The notes beneath the pieces are model-generated. The model did no database searches. It saw nothing but the letters and a program-made list of their open reading frames with translations, and was not told the origin of the DNA. A DNA stretch of 64,000 nt. Source: Sphingobacterium sp. UGAL515B_05. GTDB lineage: Bacteria > Bacteroidota > Bacteroidia > Sphingobacteriales > Sphingobacteriaceae. Every line of letters begins with the position of its first letter. The stretch's first letter is position 1. The stretch spans positions 1,984,001 through 2,048,000 of the forward strand of contig NZ_CP109907.1 of the NCBI RefSeq assembly GCF_033097525.1, given 5' to 3'. A program made the position numbers and the translations under genes. Positions 55,723 through 64,000 of the stretch are shown here, piece by piece.

Positions 55723-58521
55723 TTAATGCGCTTCAAGCCAATTTCTGCCTTCTCCAATTTCGATCACCAAAGGAACAGTTGTTTTTATTGCATTTGTCAT
55801 TTTGTCCTGAATGATTTCCTTAAAGGCTTCAACCTCCTGTTTAGGAACATCAAAAACCAATTCATCATGAACCTGCATAATCATTTTTCCAGCAAAACCT
55901 TGTTGCTCAATTTCCTTTTGGATGGCGATCATGGCAAGTTTAATTAAATCTGCTGCTGACCCTTGGATCGGAGCATTTATGGCATTTCGTTCTGCAAAGC
56001 CACGAACCGTCATATTTGCCGAATTTATATCTCTAAGATAACGTCTCCGTTTTAGAATTGTTTCAACATAGCCATTCTCTTTTGCAAATTCTACAGCATC
56101 ACTCATGTATTTTTTTATTCCTGTATATTGGTTAAAATACTCATTGATAATATCAGAGGCTTCTTTACGTGATATGCCGAGATTTTGAGAAAGACCAAAT
56201 GCCGATTGGCCATAAATAATTCCGAAGTTAACAGCCTTCGCATTGCGGCGTTGTTCGGAAGTAACAGCATCAAAATCCACATTATATACTTTCGCCGCTG
56301 TTGCCCGATGGATATCATGGCCTTGACTAAATGCTTCCATCATATTTTGATCTCTACTTAGCTCGGCAATCAGGCGCAGTTCAATCTGTGAATAATCGGC
56401 TGATAGGATCACATTCTCTTCAGATCGTGGAATAAAAGCTTTTCTGACTTCTCTGCCTCTTTCGGTACGTATCGGGATATTTTGTAAATTCGGGTTGGTC
56501 GAACTGAGGCGGCCAGTTGCAGCAACAGCCTGATTATAAGATGTATGAATTAAGCCTGTTTCGGGATTTATTAATTCTGGCAGCGCATCAACATAGGTTG
56601 ATTTGAGTTTTTGCATTTGCCTAAAGTTTAAGATATCTTGGACGATGTCTGATTTATGAGCGAGCGCCAATAATACATCTTCACCAGTTTTGTACTGTCC
56701 CGTTTTGGTTTTTTTCGCTTTAGGATCCAGCTGGAGTTTGTCAAATAAAACTTCTCCCAGTTGTTTTGGTGAGGCGATATTGAAGTTTACACCTGCTTTT
56801 TCAAAGATAGAGGCTTCGAGATTTTTTATATCCTGTTCCAATGTTTTTGAAAATTCACCAAGTGCAGGAACATCTATTTTTACACCGTTTCGCTCAATTT
56901 CTGCAAGTATATAAACTAAGGGGAATTCCACCTCCTGAGCGAGCAACATGGTGTTGGTCTCAACAAGAAGAGGTTGAAATATATTTTTTAGTTGTAGGGT
57001 AATGTCGGCATCTTCAGCAGCATATTCTTTTATTTTGTCGATTTCGACGTCGCGCATATTACCTTGCTTTTTTCCCTTTTCACCGATAAGTTCGGTGATG
57101 GATACGGGACTATAATTCAGGTAATTTTCTGCAAGTACATCCATGCCGTGGCGGGTATCTGGATCAATCAGATAATGTGCAAGCATGGTGTCAAAAAGGC
57201 TACCTTGTACCTTTACACCATAGCGTGCTAATAACAAAATATCATATTTGATGTTTTGTCCTATTTTCTCAATGTTTGGGTTTTCTAAAGCTGTCTTGAA
57301 AATATCGACTATAGCCTGAGCACGCTCACGGTCTGCAGGTGTTGGGACATAATATGCTTTTGCGTTTTCAAAAGAAAATGATAATCCCACAATGTCGGCA
57401 AGGTTTGCATCCAAGCCTGTTGTTTCTGTATCGAAGCAGAAACTATTTAAGGAAGCTAGCTTTTGGGCAAGCTCCGTCTGTTTTTCTGTTGTGTCGGCTA
57501 GGATATAATCGTGTGCTGTATTGTGGATGTTGTTGATTGCCGCATTTTCGACGCTAATTTCAGTAACAATTTCGGTCGTGGTGATTGTCGTTGTTGTTGA
57601 AAATAGATCCATTTGTCCAGTGGTGGGAATGCTCTTGTCAAGAACAGAGAAATCTTCCCCAAAAACACGTTTTCCAAGCGTTCTAAATTCGAGCTCTGCA
57701 AAAAGGGGTTCTAGAAGGTCCTTATTAGGCTCTTCGAGTTCAAGCGATTTTTCATCCAAGTCAATTGGTACGTCCAATAAAATAGTCGCCAGTTTTTTAG
57801 AGATAAGTCCTTGTTCGGCGAAATTTTCTACGTTTTCGCGCATTTTTCCTTTTAGCTGATCAGCATTGGCGATAATACCTTCGACAGATCCATATTCCTG
57901 AACGAGTTTTTTTGCGGTTTTTTCACCGATACCGGGGATGCCGGGGATGTTATCGACAGCATCGCCCCAAAGCCCTAATATATCAATCACTTGACAAACA
58001 TCGGAAACTTCCCATTTTTCGAGAATTTCTTTCACCCCCTGCACTTCAGCTCCATTGCCCATACGCGCGGGTTTATAGATAAAAATGTTTTCAGACACAA
58101 GTTGTCCAAAATCTTTATCCGGCGTCATGCAGTAAACTGTAAAGTTTTGTTTTTCAGCTTTCTTAGCCAGTGTTCCGATAATATCATCGGCTTCATAACC
58201 ATCCATGGTAATGATGGGAATATTGAATCCTTCGATTAAACGATTGATATAAGGAATGGAGGCAGAAAGATCCTCCGGCATTTGCTCGCGATGCGCTTTA
58301 TAAGCTTCAAATTCAATATGTCGAGCGGTAGGAGCTGCTGTGTCGAACACTACTGCTATGTGAGAAGGTTGTTGATTTTTCAATACGTCCAAAAGCGTAT
58401 TGGTAAACCCCATGATTGCTCCTGTATTTAACCCTGTTGAGGTAATTCGGGGAGTTTTGCTCAACGCAAAATAAGCTCTATATATAAGAGCCATTCCATC
58501 TAGAAGAAATAGTTTTTTCAC
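55723..58521 (-). CDS. polA: DNA polymerase I
   Basis: 932 residues. 5'-nuclease domain (FLLDGMALIYRAYFAL; VVFDTAAPTARHIEF; DGYEADDIIGTLA; DNIPGIPGIGEKTAKKL), a 3'-5' proofreading domain with the DEDD residues in place (FCFDTETTGLDA; IGQNIKYD), and the polymerase domain (SADYSQIELRLIAELS; KAVNFGIIYGQSAFG; QVHDELVFDVP). All three activities look intact. It repairs DNA and removes Okazaki primers. Start codon at 58521, and the following gene begins 4 bp after its stop. Confidence 0.97.
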   Translation of the reverse strand: MKKLFLLDGMALIYRAYFALSKTPRITSTGLNTGAIMGFTNTLLDVLKNQQPSHIAVVFDTAAPTARHIEFEAYKAHREQMPEDLSASIPYINRLIEGFNIPIITMDGYEADDIIGTLAKKAEKQNFTVYCMTPDKDFGQLVSENIFIYKPARMGNGAEVQGVKEILEKWEVSDVCQVIDILGLWGDAVDNIPGIPGIGEKTAKKLVQEYGSVEGIIANADQLKGKMRENVENFAEQGLISKKLATILLDVPIDLDEKSLELEEPNKDLLEPLFAELEFRTLGKRVFGEDFSVLDKSIPTTGQMDLFSTTTTITTTEIVTEISVENAAINNIHNTAHDYILADTTEKQTELAQKLASLNSFCFDTETTGLDANLADIVGLSFSFENAKAYYVPTPADRERAQAIVDIFKTALENPNIEKIGQNIKYDILLLARYGVKVQGSLFDTMLAHYLIDPDTRHGMDVLAENYLNYSPVSITELIGEKGKKQGNMRDVEIDKIKEYAAEDADITLQLKNIFQPLLVETNTMLLAQEVEFPLVYILAEIERNGVKIDVPALGEFSKTLEQDIKNLEASIFEKAGVNFNIASPKQLGEVLFDKLQLDPKAKKTKTGQYKTGEDVLLALAHKSDIVQDILNFRQMQKLKSTYVDALPELINPETGLIHTSYNQAVAATGRLSSTNPNLQNIPIRTERGREVRKAFIPRSEENVILSADYSQIELRLIAELSRDQNMMEAFSQGHDIHRATAAKVYNVDFDAVTSEQRRNAKAVNFGIIYGQSAFGLSQNLGISRKEASDIINEYFNQYTGIKKYMSDAVEFAKENGYVETILKRRRYLRDINSANMTVRGFAERNAINAPIQGSAADLIKLAMIAIQKEIEQQGFAGKMIMQVHDELVFDVPKQEVEAFKEIIQDKMTNAIKTTVPLVIEIGEGRNWLEAH

Positions 58522-58628
58522 AAAATTGAATTTTAGTCTCTATTACAAAGGTAAGAAATTCATTAAAGGGTAAGTTTAATAAATTTTTCCGATTTTTGCA
58601 GCATGACACATTTAATGCAACAGGAGTT

Positions 58629-59549
58629 ATGAGAGGATTGGTAACGAAATCCACGGGTAGTTGGTATCAAGTTTTGGGCGAAGATAATCAAAGATACGAT
58701 TGTCGGATCAAAGGGAAATTTCGTACCAAAGGAATAAAAACAACAAATCCTGTTGCTGTGGGAGACTGGGTCCATTTTGACGTGGAGCCGGATCAGGAGA
58801 GTGCCGTCATTTATGAATTGGAGCCTCGCCGAAACTATATTATCCGTAAATCGGTCAATCTCTCCAAGCAAACTCAGATTATAGGAGCAAATTTAGATCA
58901 GGCATTTTTAGTGGTGACTTTGGCCTCGCCACCGACTTCTTTGGGATTTATCGATCGTTTTTTAGTTACCACAGAAGCATACGGTATTCCGGCAGTAATT
59001 ATATTCAATAAATTGGATTTATTTAGTGATGAAGGATTAGAAATATTGGCAGATTATAAATCGATCTATGAAAGTATTGGATACCCCTGTTTCGAGGTTT
59101 CTGCATTAACAGGAAAAAATATAGACGTGGTTAAGCAATTACTTAAAGATAAAATAACGCTGGTCTCAGGCCATTCAGGAGTAGGGAAGTCAACCCTGAT
59201 CAATGCGATTGTTCCTGCATATGGACTAAAGACCGGTGAGATATCAGATTGGTCCGACAAAGGAAAGCATACAACCACTTTTGCTGAAATGTTCGATCTG
59301 CCCTTCGGAGGCAAGCTGATTGATACACCTGGCATTCGTGAGTTGGGTATTGTTGACATAGAGAAGCAAGAACTGTCCCATTTTTTTCCGGAGATGCGTG
59401 CCATGATGAACCAATGTCGATTTAACAATTGCAGACATATCAATGAGCCTGGCTGTGTGATCATGGAGGCTGTGGAAGATGGGCGGATTGAAAGTTCGCG
59501 ATACGACAGCTACCTCAGTATGTATCACAATGAAGATAGTAGAGCATAA
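58629..59549 (+). CDS. rsgA: ribosome small-subunit-dependent GTPase A
   Basis: 306 residues from the ATG at 58629 (MRGLVTKSTGSWY). OB-fold first, then circularly permuted GTPase motifs: NKLDL (G4), SALTGKN (G5), GHSGVGKSTL (G1), DTPGIREL (G3), and the C-terminal zinc site CRFNNCRHINEPGC. It helps mature the 30S subunit, using GTP. A TTG-started extension at 58596 is rejected. Confidence 0.96.
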   Translation: MRGLVTKSTGSWYQVLGEDNQRYDCRIKGKFRTKGIKTTNPVAVGDWVHFDVEPDQESAVIYELEPRRNYIIRKSVNLSKQTQIIGANLDQAFLVVTLASPPTSLGFIDRFLVTTEAYGIPAVIIFNKLDLFSDEGLEILADYKSIYESIGYPCFEVSALTGKNIDVVKQLLKDKITLVSGHSGVGKSTLINAIVPAYGLKTGEISDWSDKGKHTTTFAEMFDLPFGGKLIDTPGIRELGIVDIEKQELSHFFPEMRAMMNQCRFNNCRHINEPGCVIMEAVEDGRIESSRYDSYLSMYHNEDSRA

Positions 59550-59554
59550 TAAAT

Positions 59555-59588
59555 CTAAAAGGCTTCCCATGTAAAGGAAGCCTTTTAG
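59555..59588 (+). terminator. terminator-like hairpin between convergent genes
   Basis: CTAAAAGGCTTCC and GGAAGCCTTTTAG form a perfect 13-bp stem with an 8-nt loop, between rsgA and the convergent gene ending at 59619. With A-rich and T-rich arms it could work for both directions. Confidence 0.7.
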
Positions 59589-59618
59589 GTTGAGGTGATT
59601 GAATCCTGGTATAAACCT

Positions 59619-62072
59619 CTAGCGTATCGCTTCTGTTAAATTTAAAAAATCGCGGAGATAGGTACACTCCCGCGAAGCGATTGTAAAGAAAGGCGTATCC
59701 TTATATTGTGTGCTCAATTCTTTGAAGTATTTATTTTGCATCGAAAAACGATAGAAAGGATTCTTTAATGGCGAGTCATAGTATTGCCAACGCGATTCAT
59801 TGGTATAGACAAAATCTTTCTGTTCGCATTTGGCAAGCATAAAGGTACATTTCGCTTTGAACTCTTTGTCTGTGCTCAGCGAACGCGCTTTGCTGTACCA
59901 TTCTTTTGCTGATTTTGTCTGTAGATAATTTCGTTGCCAGTGAAGTGTCGAAGCTGCGTGGTTGTCTGTGGACGACCAGTCATAGGACACCAGCGACCAA
60001 GCATTTCCATAGGTACTTGTTTGGTAGATTCCTGTTGCCATTTGGAAATAATACTCGGCTTTTTTCTGATTGTTCTTTTCCGTTTTTAGGGCACTTTCCA
60101 AGCGCGCCATGCGTTCAGCATATTTTAGCTTAGTGGTGGACTCTTTACCATATTTTTTGGGGTAATCATTTATAGTAACAATAAATGGATTCGGTGTTAT
60201 ATTGCTTTCATCCGCATCGTACCAATTTTTAATTTCTTTTATTTTGTGATCCTTAGGAAGTCCCGCTAAAGTTTTTGCTGCTTTTTGGAAATCCAGTTCA
60301 CGCAGGTAGGTTGTACCCAGTAATTCTGTGAGATAATCTTTATTGAAATGTTTGATATCTTTCAATAAGAATTTAGATAGAGTATTCTGTTGCGAATTGT
60401 CCGACAGTAAATTTCTTATTTTTAACAGCGTTTTAGGTGTAAGGCTATTTTCCCAAAAATGCATTGTTGACCATTGCATATTATCTTCCAGCGAGTCTTT
60501 TACAAAGCCATAGTTGTAAAAAGCATCTGCCTTTACAGCAGCTAAGCTAGCCATGGCCGTATCTTGTGTATTCAAATAGTGCTTTACAACGAGATTTTGT
60601 AAAATGTTTCGACAGATTAGACTATAGTTGCTGTATTCAAAAGCATTATAACCCCAGCTTTGCTTCCTGGTATCCTCTTTGCCATCAAGTTTAGCCTTTT
60701 CTTCCAACCATGATAAGGTTTTGGCCAACTTAACCTCATCCAGTTGCTTACTGTTTTGCCAGTCAGTTAATTGCGTAAGCAGTCGGGTAATCTGAAGTTG
60801 GTCAATTAATTGGGGACTTAGGTCGGCCTCTTTTATTTCAGAAAGGTAGCCCTTTGCCAATGTATTTTCCTTATTTATCCAGCTTAGGTAGGCAGCGGTA
60901 ATAAGCCCCAATTGAGGTTGCACATATTTTTTATCGCGATAAAGCTGCAAGGCGAACGTGCGAACAGAATCCAGGTATTGTTTGACGGTGCCTTTGTCCT
61001 CGTTTCTCGAATAATAGTTATAGCTATCACTGTTGAGGTAAAAAGACTCGTTCATTTCCGCTTCAATTTTATTGACCTCACGACCTAGTAATACTGCGTT
61101 TACGGTATTTGCTGGATCAAGCTGATAACAATCGCTTAGATATTTCAGCGCATGACCACTGTTGCCAAAACCTATGATTGCATTGATATTGAATTTATCG
61201 GCATCATTTTTAGCGTACTGAAAAATCTCGGCGTCACTTGCAGTGATATAATGAAAATTGGAGTAAGCTAGGATACGTCGTTCGGGGCTGGCGGTAAAGA
61301 GTTTCGAAAAGAGGTATGCAGCTTTTGCTCCATCACCATTCTTTCGGACAGCACCGGCATAATTGGAAAGTGCCCAATTAAGGATCGCATCATTCCCTTT
61401 TACATTCTGCAGATACTTTTCATAGATTGCGATACTTTTGGCGTACTCCTGCCCAAACAGGTATAGACGGGCAGCCTGATAAGCGTAGCGGATATATAAG
61501 AAGCTGTTCTTTGGATATTTAGCAATCTGTTGTTCGGCAAGTTCGGCAAATTGTGAAATTTCTTTAAAATTTCGTGTATCAGGATCCCAGTAGTTATGCT
61601 GAATATTGGTAATAGGTTCCTGTTTTTTTGTGAACATAAAATAAGCCCGCTCAGCCTCATGTTTTCCATCAATCAATGTATTCAGAAAGGTGTTTCCACG
61701 AACGGAATCGGGCAAGTTTCCCCAAGCAGATTTTTGTTTATTGCTCGCTAAATTGGCTGTTTCAGCATTACTGTTGTACATCAATTGTTCGACATCTTTA
61801 ACTTTTACAGCTGATCCAAGATGCTTAACCCAAGCCTCCGCATTAATCAGGCTTTCTTTGATAGGCTCTTCATCGGTATAGAGAAATTGATAGGGTATAA
61901 ATTGAAAGGCCGAAAATCCCTTGTCTTCCAAATTCGGCAAATAATAGGTTGTTTGATTGTCGTATGGGTCTATTTCTGGACCGCAGGCGATATTGGTTGC
62001 TATCTCTCCAAAGAAGAAAGCAAGTGTTGTGCTAGAAAGCAGCAATAATTTTTTGTAATTCGGCATTGCCAT
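59619..62072 (-). CDS. large secreted repeat-rich protein, partner of the DUF3142-like gene
   Basis: 817 residues (ATG at 62072; a second start two codons later). N-terminal hydrophobic stretch followed by NIACGPEIDPYDN, so secreted or lipid-anchored near Cys30. The body is helical, with TPR-like stretches (FLYIRYAYQAARLYLFGQEYAKSIAIYEKYLQNV; LLGTTYLRELDFQKAAKTLAG). It overlaps the upstream gene by 41 bp, so the two are coupled. Function unknown; most probably a surface or periplasmic assembly. Confidence 0.6.
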   Translation of the reverse strand: MAMPNYKKLLLLSSTTLAFFFGEIATNIACGPEIDPYDNQTTYYLPNLEDKGFSAFQFIPYQFLYTDEEPIKESLINAEAWVKHLGSAVKVKDVEQLMYNSNAETANLASNKQKSAWGNLPDSVRGNTFLNTLIDGKHEAERAYFMFTKKQEPITNIQHNYWDPDTRNFKEISQFAELAEQQIAKYPKNSFLYIRYAYQAARLYLFGQEYAKSIAIYEKYLQNVKGNDAILNWALSNYAGAVRKNGDGAKAAYLFSKLFTASPERRILAYSNFHYITASDAEIFQYAKNDADKFNINAIIGFGNSGHALKYLSDCYQLDPANTVNAVLLGREVNKIEAEMNESFYLNSDSYNYYSRNEDKGTVKQYLDSVRTFALQLYRDKKYVQPQLGLITAAYLSWINKENTLAKGYLSEIKEADLSPQLIDQLQITRLLTQLTDWQNSKQLDEVKLAKTLSWLEEKAKLDGKEDTRKQSWGYNAFEYSNYSLICRNILQNLVVKHYLNTQDTAMASLAAVKADAFYNYGFVKDSLEDNMQWSTMHFWENSLTPKTLLKIRNLLSDNSQQNTLSKFLLKDIKHFNKDYLTELLGTTYLRELDFQKAAKTLAGLPKDHKIKEIKNWYDADESNITPNPFIVTINDYPKKYGKESTTKLKYAERMARLESALKTEKNNQKKAEYYFQMATGIYQTSTYGNAWSLVSYDWSSTDNHAASTLHWQRNYLQTKSAKEWYSKARSLSTDKEFKAKCTFMLAKCEQKDFVYTNESRWQYYDSPLKNPFYRFSMQNKYFKELSTQYKDTPFFTIASRECTYLRDFLNLTEAIR

Positions 62073-63069
62073 GGTTTGCTAGTGTGGCTTGATCTAAATG
62101 ATAAAAAATAATCCGATGTTCTTTTCCTTTCAGTTCTCCCTTCAAAAATTTTGCCGTTTGTAAAAGATCTTCCTGATTTATGGACTCAAAACGGATAACA
62201 TCGTCCTTTTTGAGGTTGGCTTTGGGAAGATCTCTTGTTAAAATATAGAGATTTGTGTTAGGGTTATGTGTGAATAGGGCGCTGTCTTTGATATCTTCTT
62301 CATTGATATGTTTTGAAATACCGATGTAATTATTGTTTCTAAAAACGACAAACCATTGAAATAAGGGCAAGGCAATATCCATCTCCATAGGATAGTTGCG
62401 GAGTGTTCCGCTGAGGTACGTTTTGAGGTCCTGTTGGTTTAAAATGGAATTCTGTGTTCCAAATTGCCTCAGATTTCCCATGTTATAACACATCAACATC
62501 GCCTTCTTTACAGGAGGGATTCCACTTGTGACGATATTCTTAACCTGATGCAATCTTAAGGTTGAACTGACTAGGATGTCTTTTAGTGCCGGTAATTCCT
62601 GTAAGTAAGTGAGTAAATAAAAGAATTTGTCTCGCGAAGTTTTTGTCCAATCGCAGTCCAATTGAAGTTCCGTGAAATTTTCTTTTCCTGCCTGTTGTAT
62701 TTTGGCTGTAACAAATGGTACAATTTTATTGGCCAATCCACGAATCTGTAGGCTGTCCATTTCTGCAAAAACACGATGATTGACAAACACAACGGGGATT
62801 AACTGTTGCTCTTTTGGTACAGGTTGTGTAAATGTAACAGGACTAATAGGGACGGCCTGTACGCCGGATGCATCGAAATCAATATCCATTATTCGCACAT
62901 ACAGAGATTTTGTATTGATTTCTTTTAAAGCACGACTTTCTACTGTATCCAACTGGAATACTGTCTTCCAAAAGTAGAAGCCTGTTTCATGCTTTGTTTT
63001 ACTGCAGGAGCCTAAAAAAAGTAGAGATAGTGGTATAAGAATTAAAAATAGTTGTGTTTTACGCAGCAT
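62032..63069 (-). CDS. lipoprotein resembling DUF3142 TIM-barrel proteins
   Basis: 345 residues from the ATG at 63069; lipobox LLFLGSC. The segment LQLDCDWTKTSRDKFFYLL, LVSSTLRLHQV and the MLMCYNMGNL core resemble the DUF3142 family, a glycoside-hydrolase-like TIM barrel. The C-terminus (LKGKEHRIIFYHLDQATLANHG) is polar. It overlaps the downstream repeat-protein gene by 41 bp. The family match is from pattern recognition; an enzymatic role is not shown. Confidence 0.55.
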   Translation of the reverse strand: MLRKTQLFLILIPLSLLFLGSCSKTKHETGFYFWKTVFQLDTVESRALKEINTKSLYVRIMDIDFDASGVQAVPISPVTFTQPVPKEQQLIPVVFVNHRVFAEMDSLQIRGLANKIVPFVTAKIQQAGKENFTELQLDCDWTKTSRDKFFYLLTYLQELPALKDILVSSTLRLHQVKNIVTSGIPPVKKAMLMCYNMGNLRQFGTQNSILNQQDLKTYLSGTLRNYPMEMDIALPLFQWFVVFRNNNYIGISKHINEEDIKDSALFTHNPNTNLYILTRDLPKANLKKDDVIRFESINQEDLLQTAKFLKGELKGKEHRIIFYHLDQATLANHGNAELQKIIAAF

Positions 63070-63164
63070 ATTCGCTTTATTTAGTCGTAATTCAAACAAA
63101 ATGGGTTTAATTTTGTTTGTTATTCAATAAAATAAAGACGAAATTACAAAGAGATTGTGACTTT

Positions 63165-64000
63165 ATGAAGCCTATTTTCAAATGGATTCTTGGTATTATA
63201 GCATTTATCCTGTTAGCATTGGCTGGCGGGATTTGGTATTTTAGTAATAAATGGAAGCCATTGTTGGACACCAAAATCAAACAGCTGGTATCACAGGCAA
63301 CAGATGGTCTGTACTCGATTCACTACGATGATATTCACGTCAATTTAATTCTTGGAAATGTAACAATAGATAATTTACATCTCATTCCAGATAGCACAGT
63401 TTATAAAAAATTAGCACAGGCCAGAAAAGCACCGGACAATCGCTTTGAAATTGGGGTTAATAAGCTAAAGATAAAAAGCTTCGGGATTCGAAGAGTCCTG
63501 ATGGATAAGGAACTTTTTTTACATGATATCACGGTTGAAACCCCAACCATTCATATCATCAATGAGGTACATAGTTATAACGATACGGTGAGTCGTGGAC
63601 CTAAAAAGCCCTTGTATGAGAAGATCAAAGACAATCTTAAAAAAATCCAGGTACGCGCTGTTAACCTCAATGATATTGATTTCAAATATACGCAGGTTCA
63701 AAAAGGCGTTTATCAAGATTTCGAGATCAAAAAAGTTAAGGTAAGGATAGATGATGTTTTGATTGATTCGACCTCAGAACAGGACCGGCAACGATTCTAT
63801 CATAGTAAAATGGTTGATATTGAAGTTCCTGGTTTTACGTATAAAACTCCGGATGGATTTTATAAAGTGAACTTCGATCAGTTGAAAATTAATAGTAAAA
63901 GTCGCAACGTTCTGTTGACGAAAGTCGCTTATCAGCCAACATTGAATAAAGCTGCCTATTATCGGAAAAAGGGTGAAGGCGGAAGTTATATGGTGTTAAA
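63165..64000 (+). CDS. AsmA/DUF748-like protein, 3' end beyond the window
   Basis: The reading frame from the ATG at 63165 is open to the window edge (278 codons). A single N-terminal membrane helix (FKWILGIIAFILLALAGGIWYF) is followed by a beta-rich region: GNVTIDNLHLIP, FEIGVNKLKIKSFGI, LHDITVETPTIHI, IQVRAVNLNDIDFKY. This is the pattern of AsmA-like envelope proteins that carry lipids between membranes. The remainder is outside the window. Confidence 0.6.
   Translation, partial: MKPIFKWILGIIAFILLALAGGIWYFSNKWKPLLDTKIKQLVSQATDGLYSIHYDDIHVNLILGNVTIDNLHLIPDSTVYKKLAQARKAPDNRFEIGVNKLKIKSFGIRRVLMDKELFLHDITVETPTIHIINEVHSYNDTVSRGPKKPLYEKIKDNLKKIQVRAVNLNDIDFKYTQVQKGVYQDFEIKKVKVRIDDVLIDSTSEQDRQRFYHSKMVDIEVPGFTYKTPDGFYKVNFDQLKINSKSRNVLLTKVAYQPTLNKAAYYRKKGEGGSYMVL

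Overview
The window looks like chromosome from a Bacteroidota bacterium, most probably Sphingobacterium or a close relative in the Sphingobacteriaceae. The grounds are: promoters of the TAnnTTTG (-7) / TTG (-33) type, gene starts in A/T-rich context with no Shine-Dalgarno sequence, LytTR two-component systems, a TonB-dependent receptor with a carboxypeptidase-regulatory domain, Bacteroidota-type RpoZ and BamD, a COX24/mS38-like mini ribosomal protein, and the rRNA sequences. The genus is an inference; I could not align the 16S.

Region by region. 1-12.4 kb is regulatory and envelope related: a GNAT-like protein with an overlapping SAM methyltransferase (partial), a secreted amidohydrolase, a membrane/LytTR pair split over two overlapping genes, a CPBP membrane protease, an SH3-type lipoprotein, two tandem paralogous secreted proteins, and an operon running TonB receptor, secreted helical-repeat protein, LytS-type kinase, LytTR regulator. 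12.6-21.8 kb: a D-2-hydroxyacid dehydrogenase next to an oxoamine-synthase-like PLP enzyme, then HU, a membrane-anchored TPR protein, a 29-residue mS38-like gene, RNase G, miaA, a Gfo/Idh oxidoreductase and peptide deformylase. 21.9-32.0 kb: a TRIC-like channel, a three-gene unit (SdiA-regulated-like lipoprotein, atypical-kinase-like module fused to a BamA-type barrel, GAF protein), ppk1, and an HD phosphohydrolase fused to a PycTM-like membrane domain.

32.0-38.8 kb holds about 1.5 kb of unusual non-coding DNA (CCCTAA-type repeats, hairpins and a stretch of unusual composition), then a complete rRNA operon: two tandem promoters, boxA-like site, 16S, tRNA-Ile(GAT), tRNA-Ala(TGC), second boxA-like site, 23S, 5S, terminator. 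39.5-64 kb is mostly housekeeping: an SRPBCC protein, an RsmF-like methyltransferase, the bamD-rpoZ-coaBC operon, a NifU protein, a TPR/aroE/metallohydrolase/FtsX-permease series, a major OmpA-type porin, a phosphate transporter with its DUF47 partner and a PhoR-like kinase, psd, polA, rsgA, an overlapping pair of surface or periplasmic proteins (DUF3142-like and a large repeat protein), and the start of an AsmA-like gene cut by the window edge.

No CRISPR array, intact insertion sequence, integrase or complete known defence system was seen. The most interesting items are the HD-PycTM fusion beside ppk1, the kinase-like/outer-membrane-barrel fusion, the mini ribosomal gene, the TonB-receptor/two-component operon and the unexplained DNA upstream of the rRNA operon.
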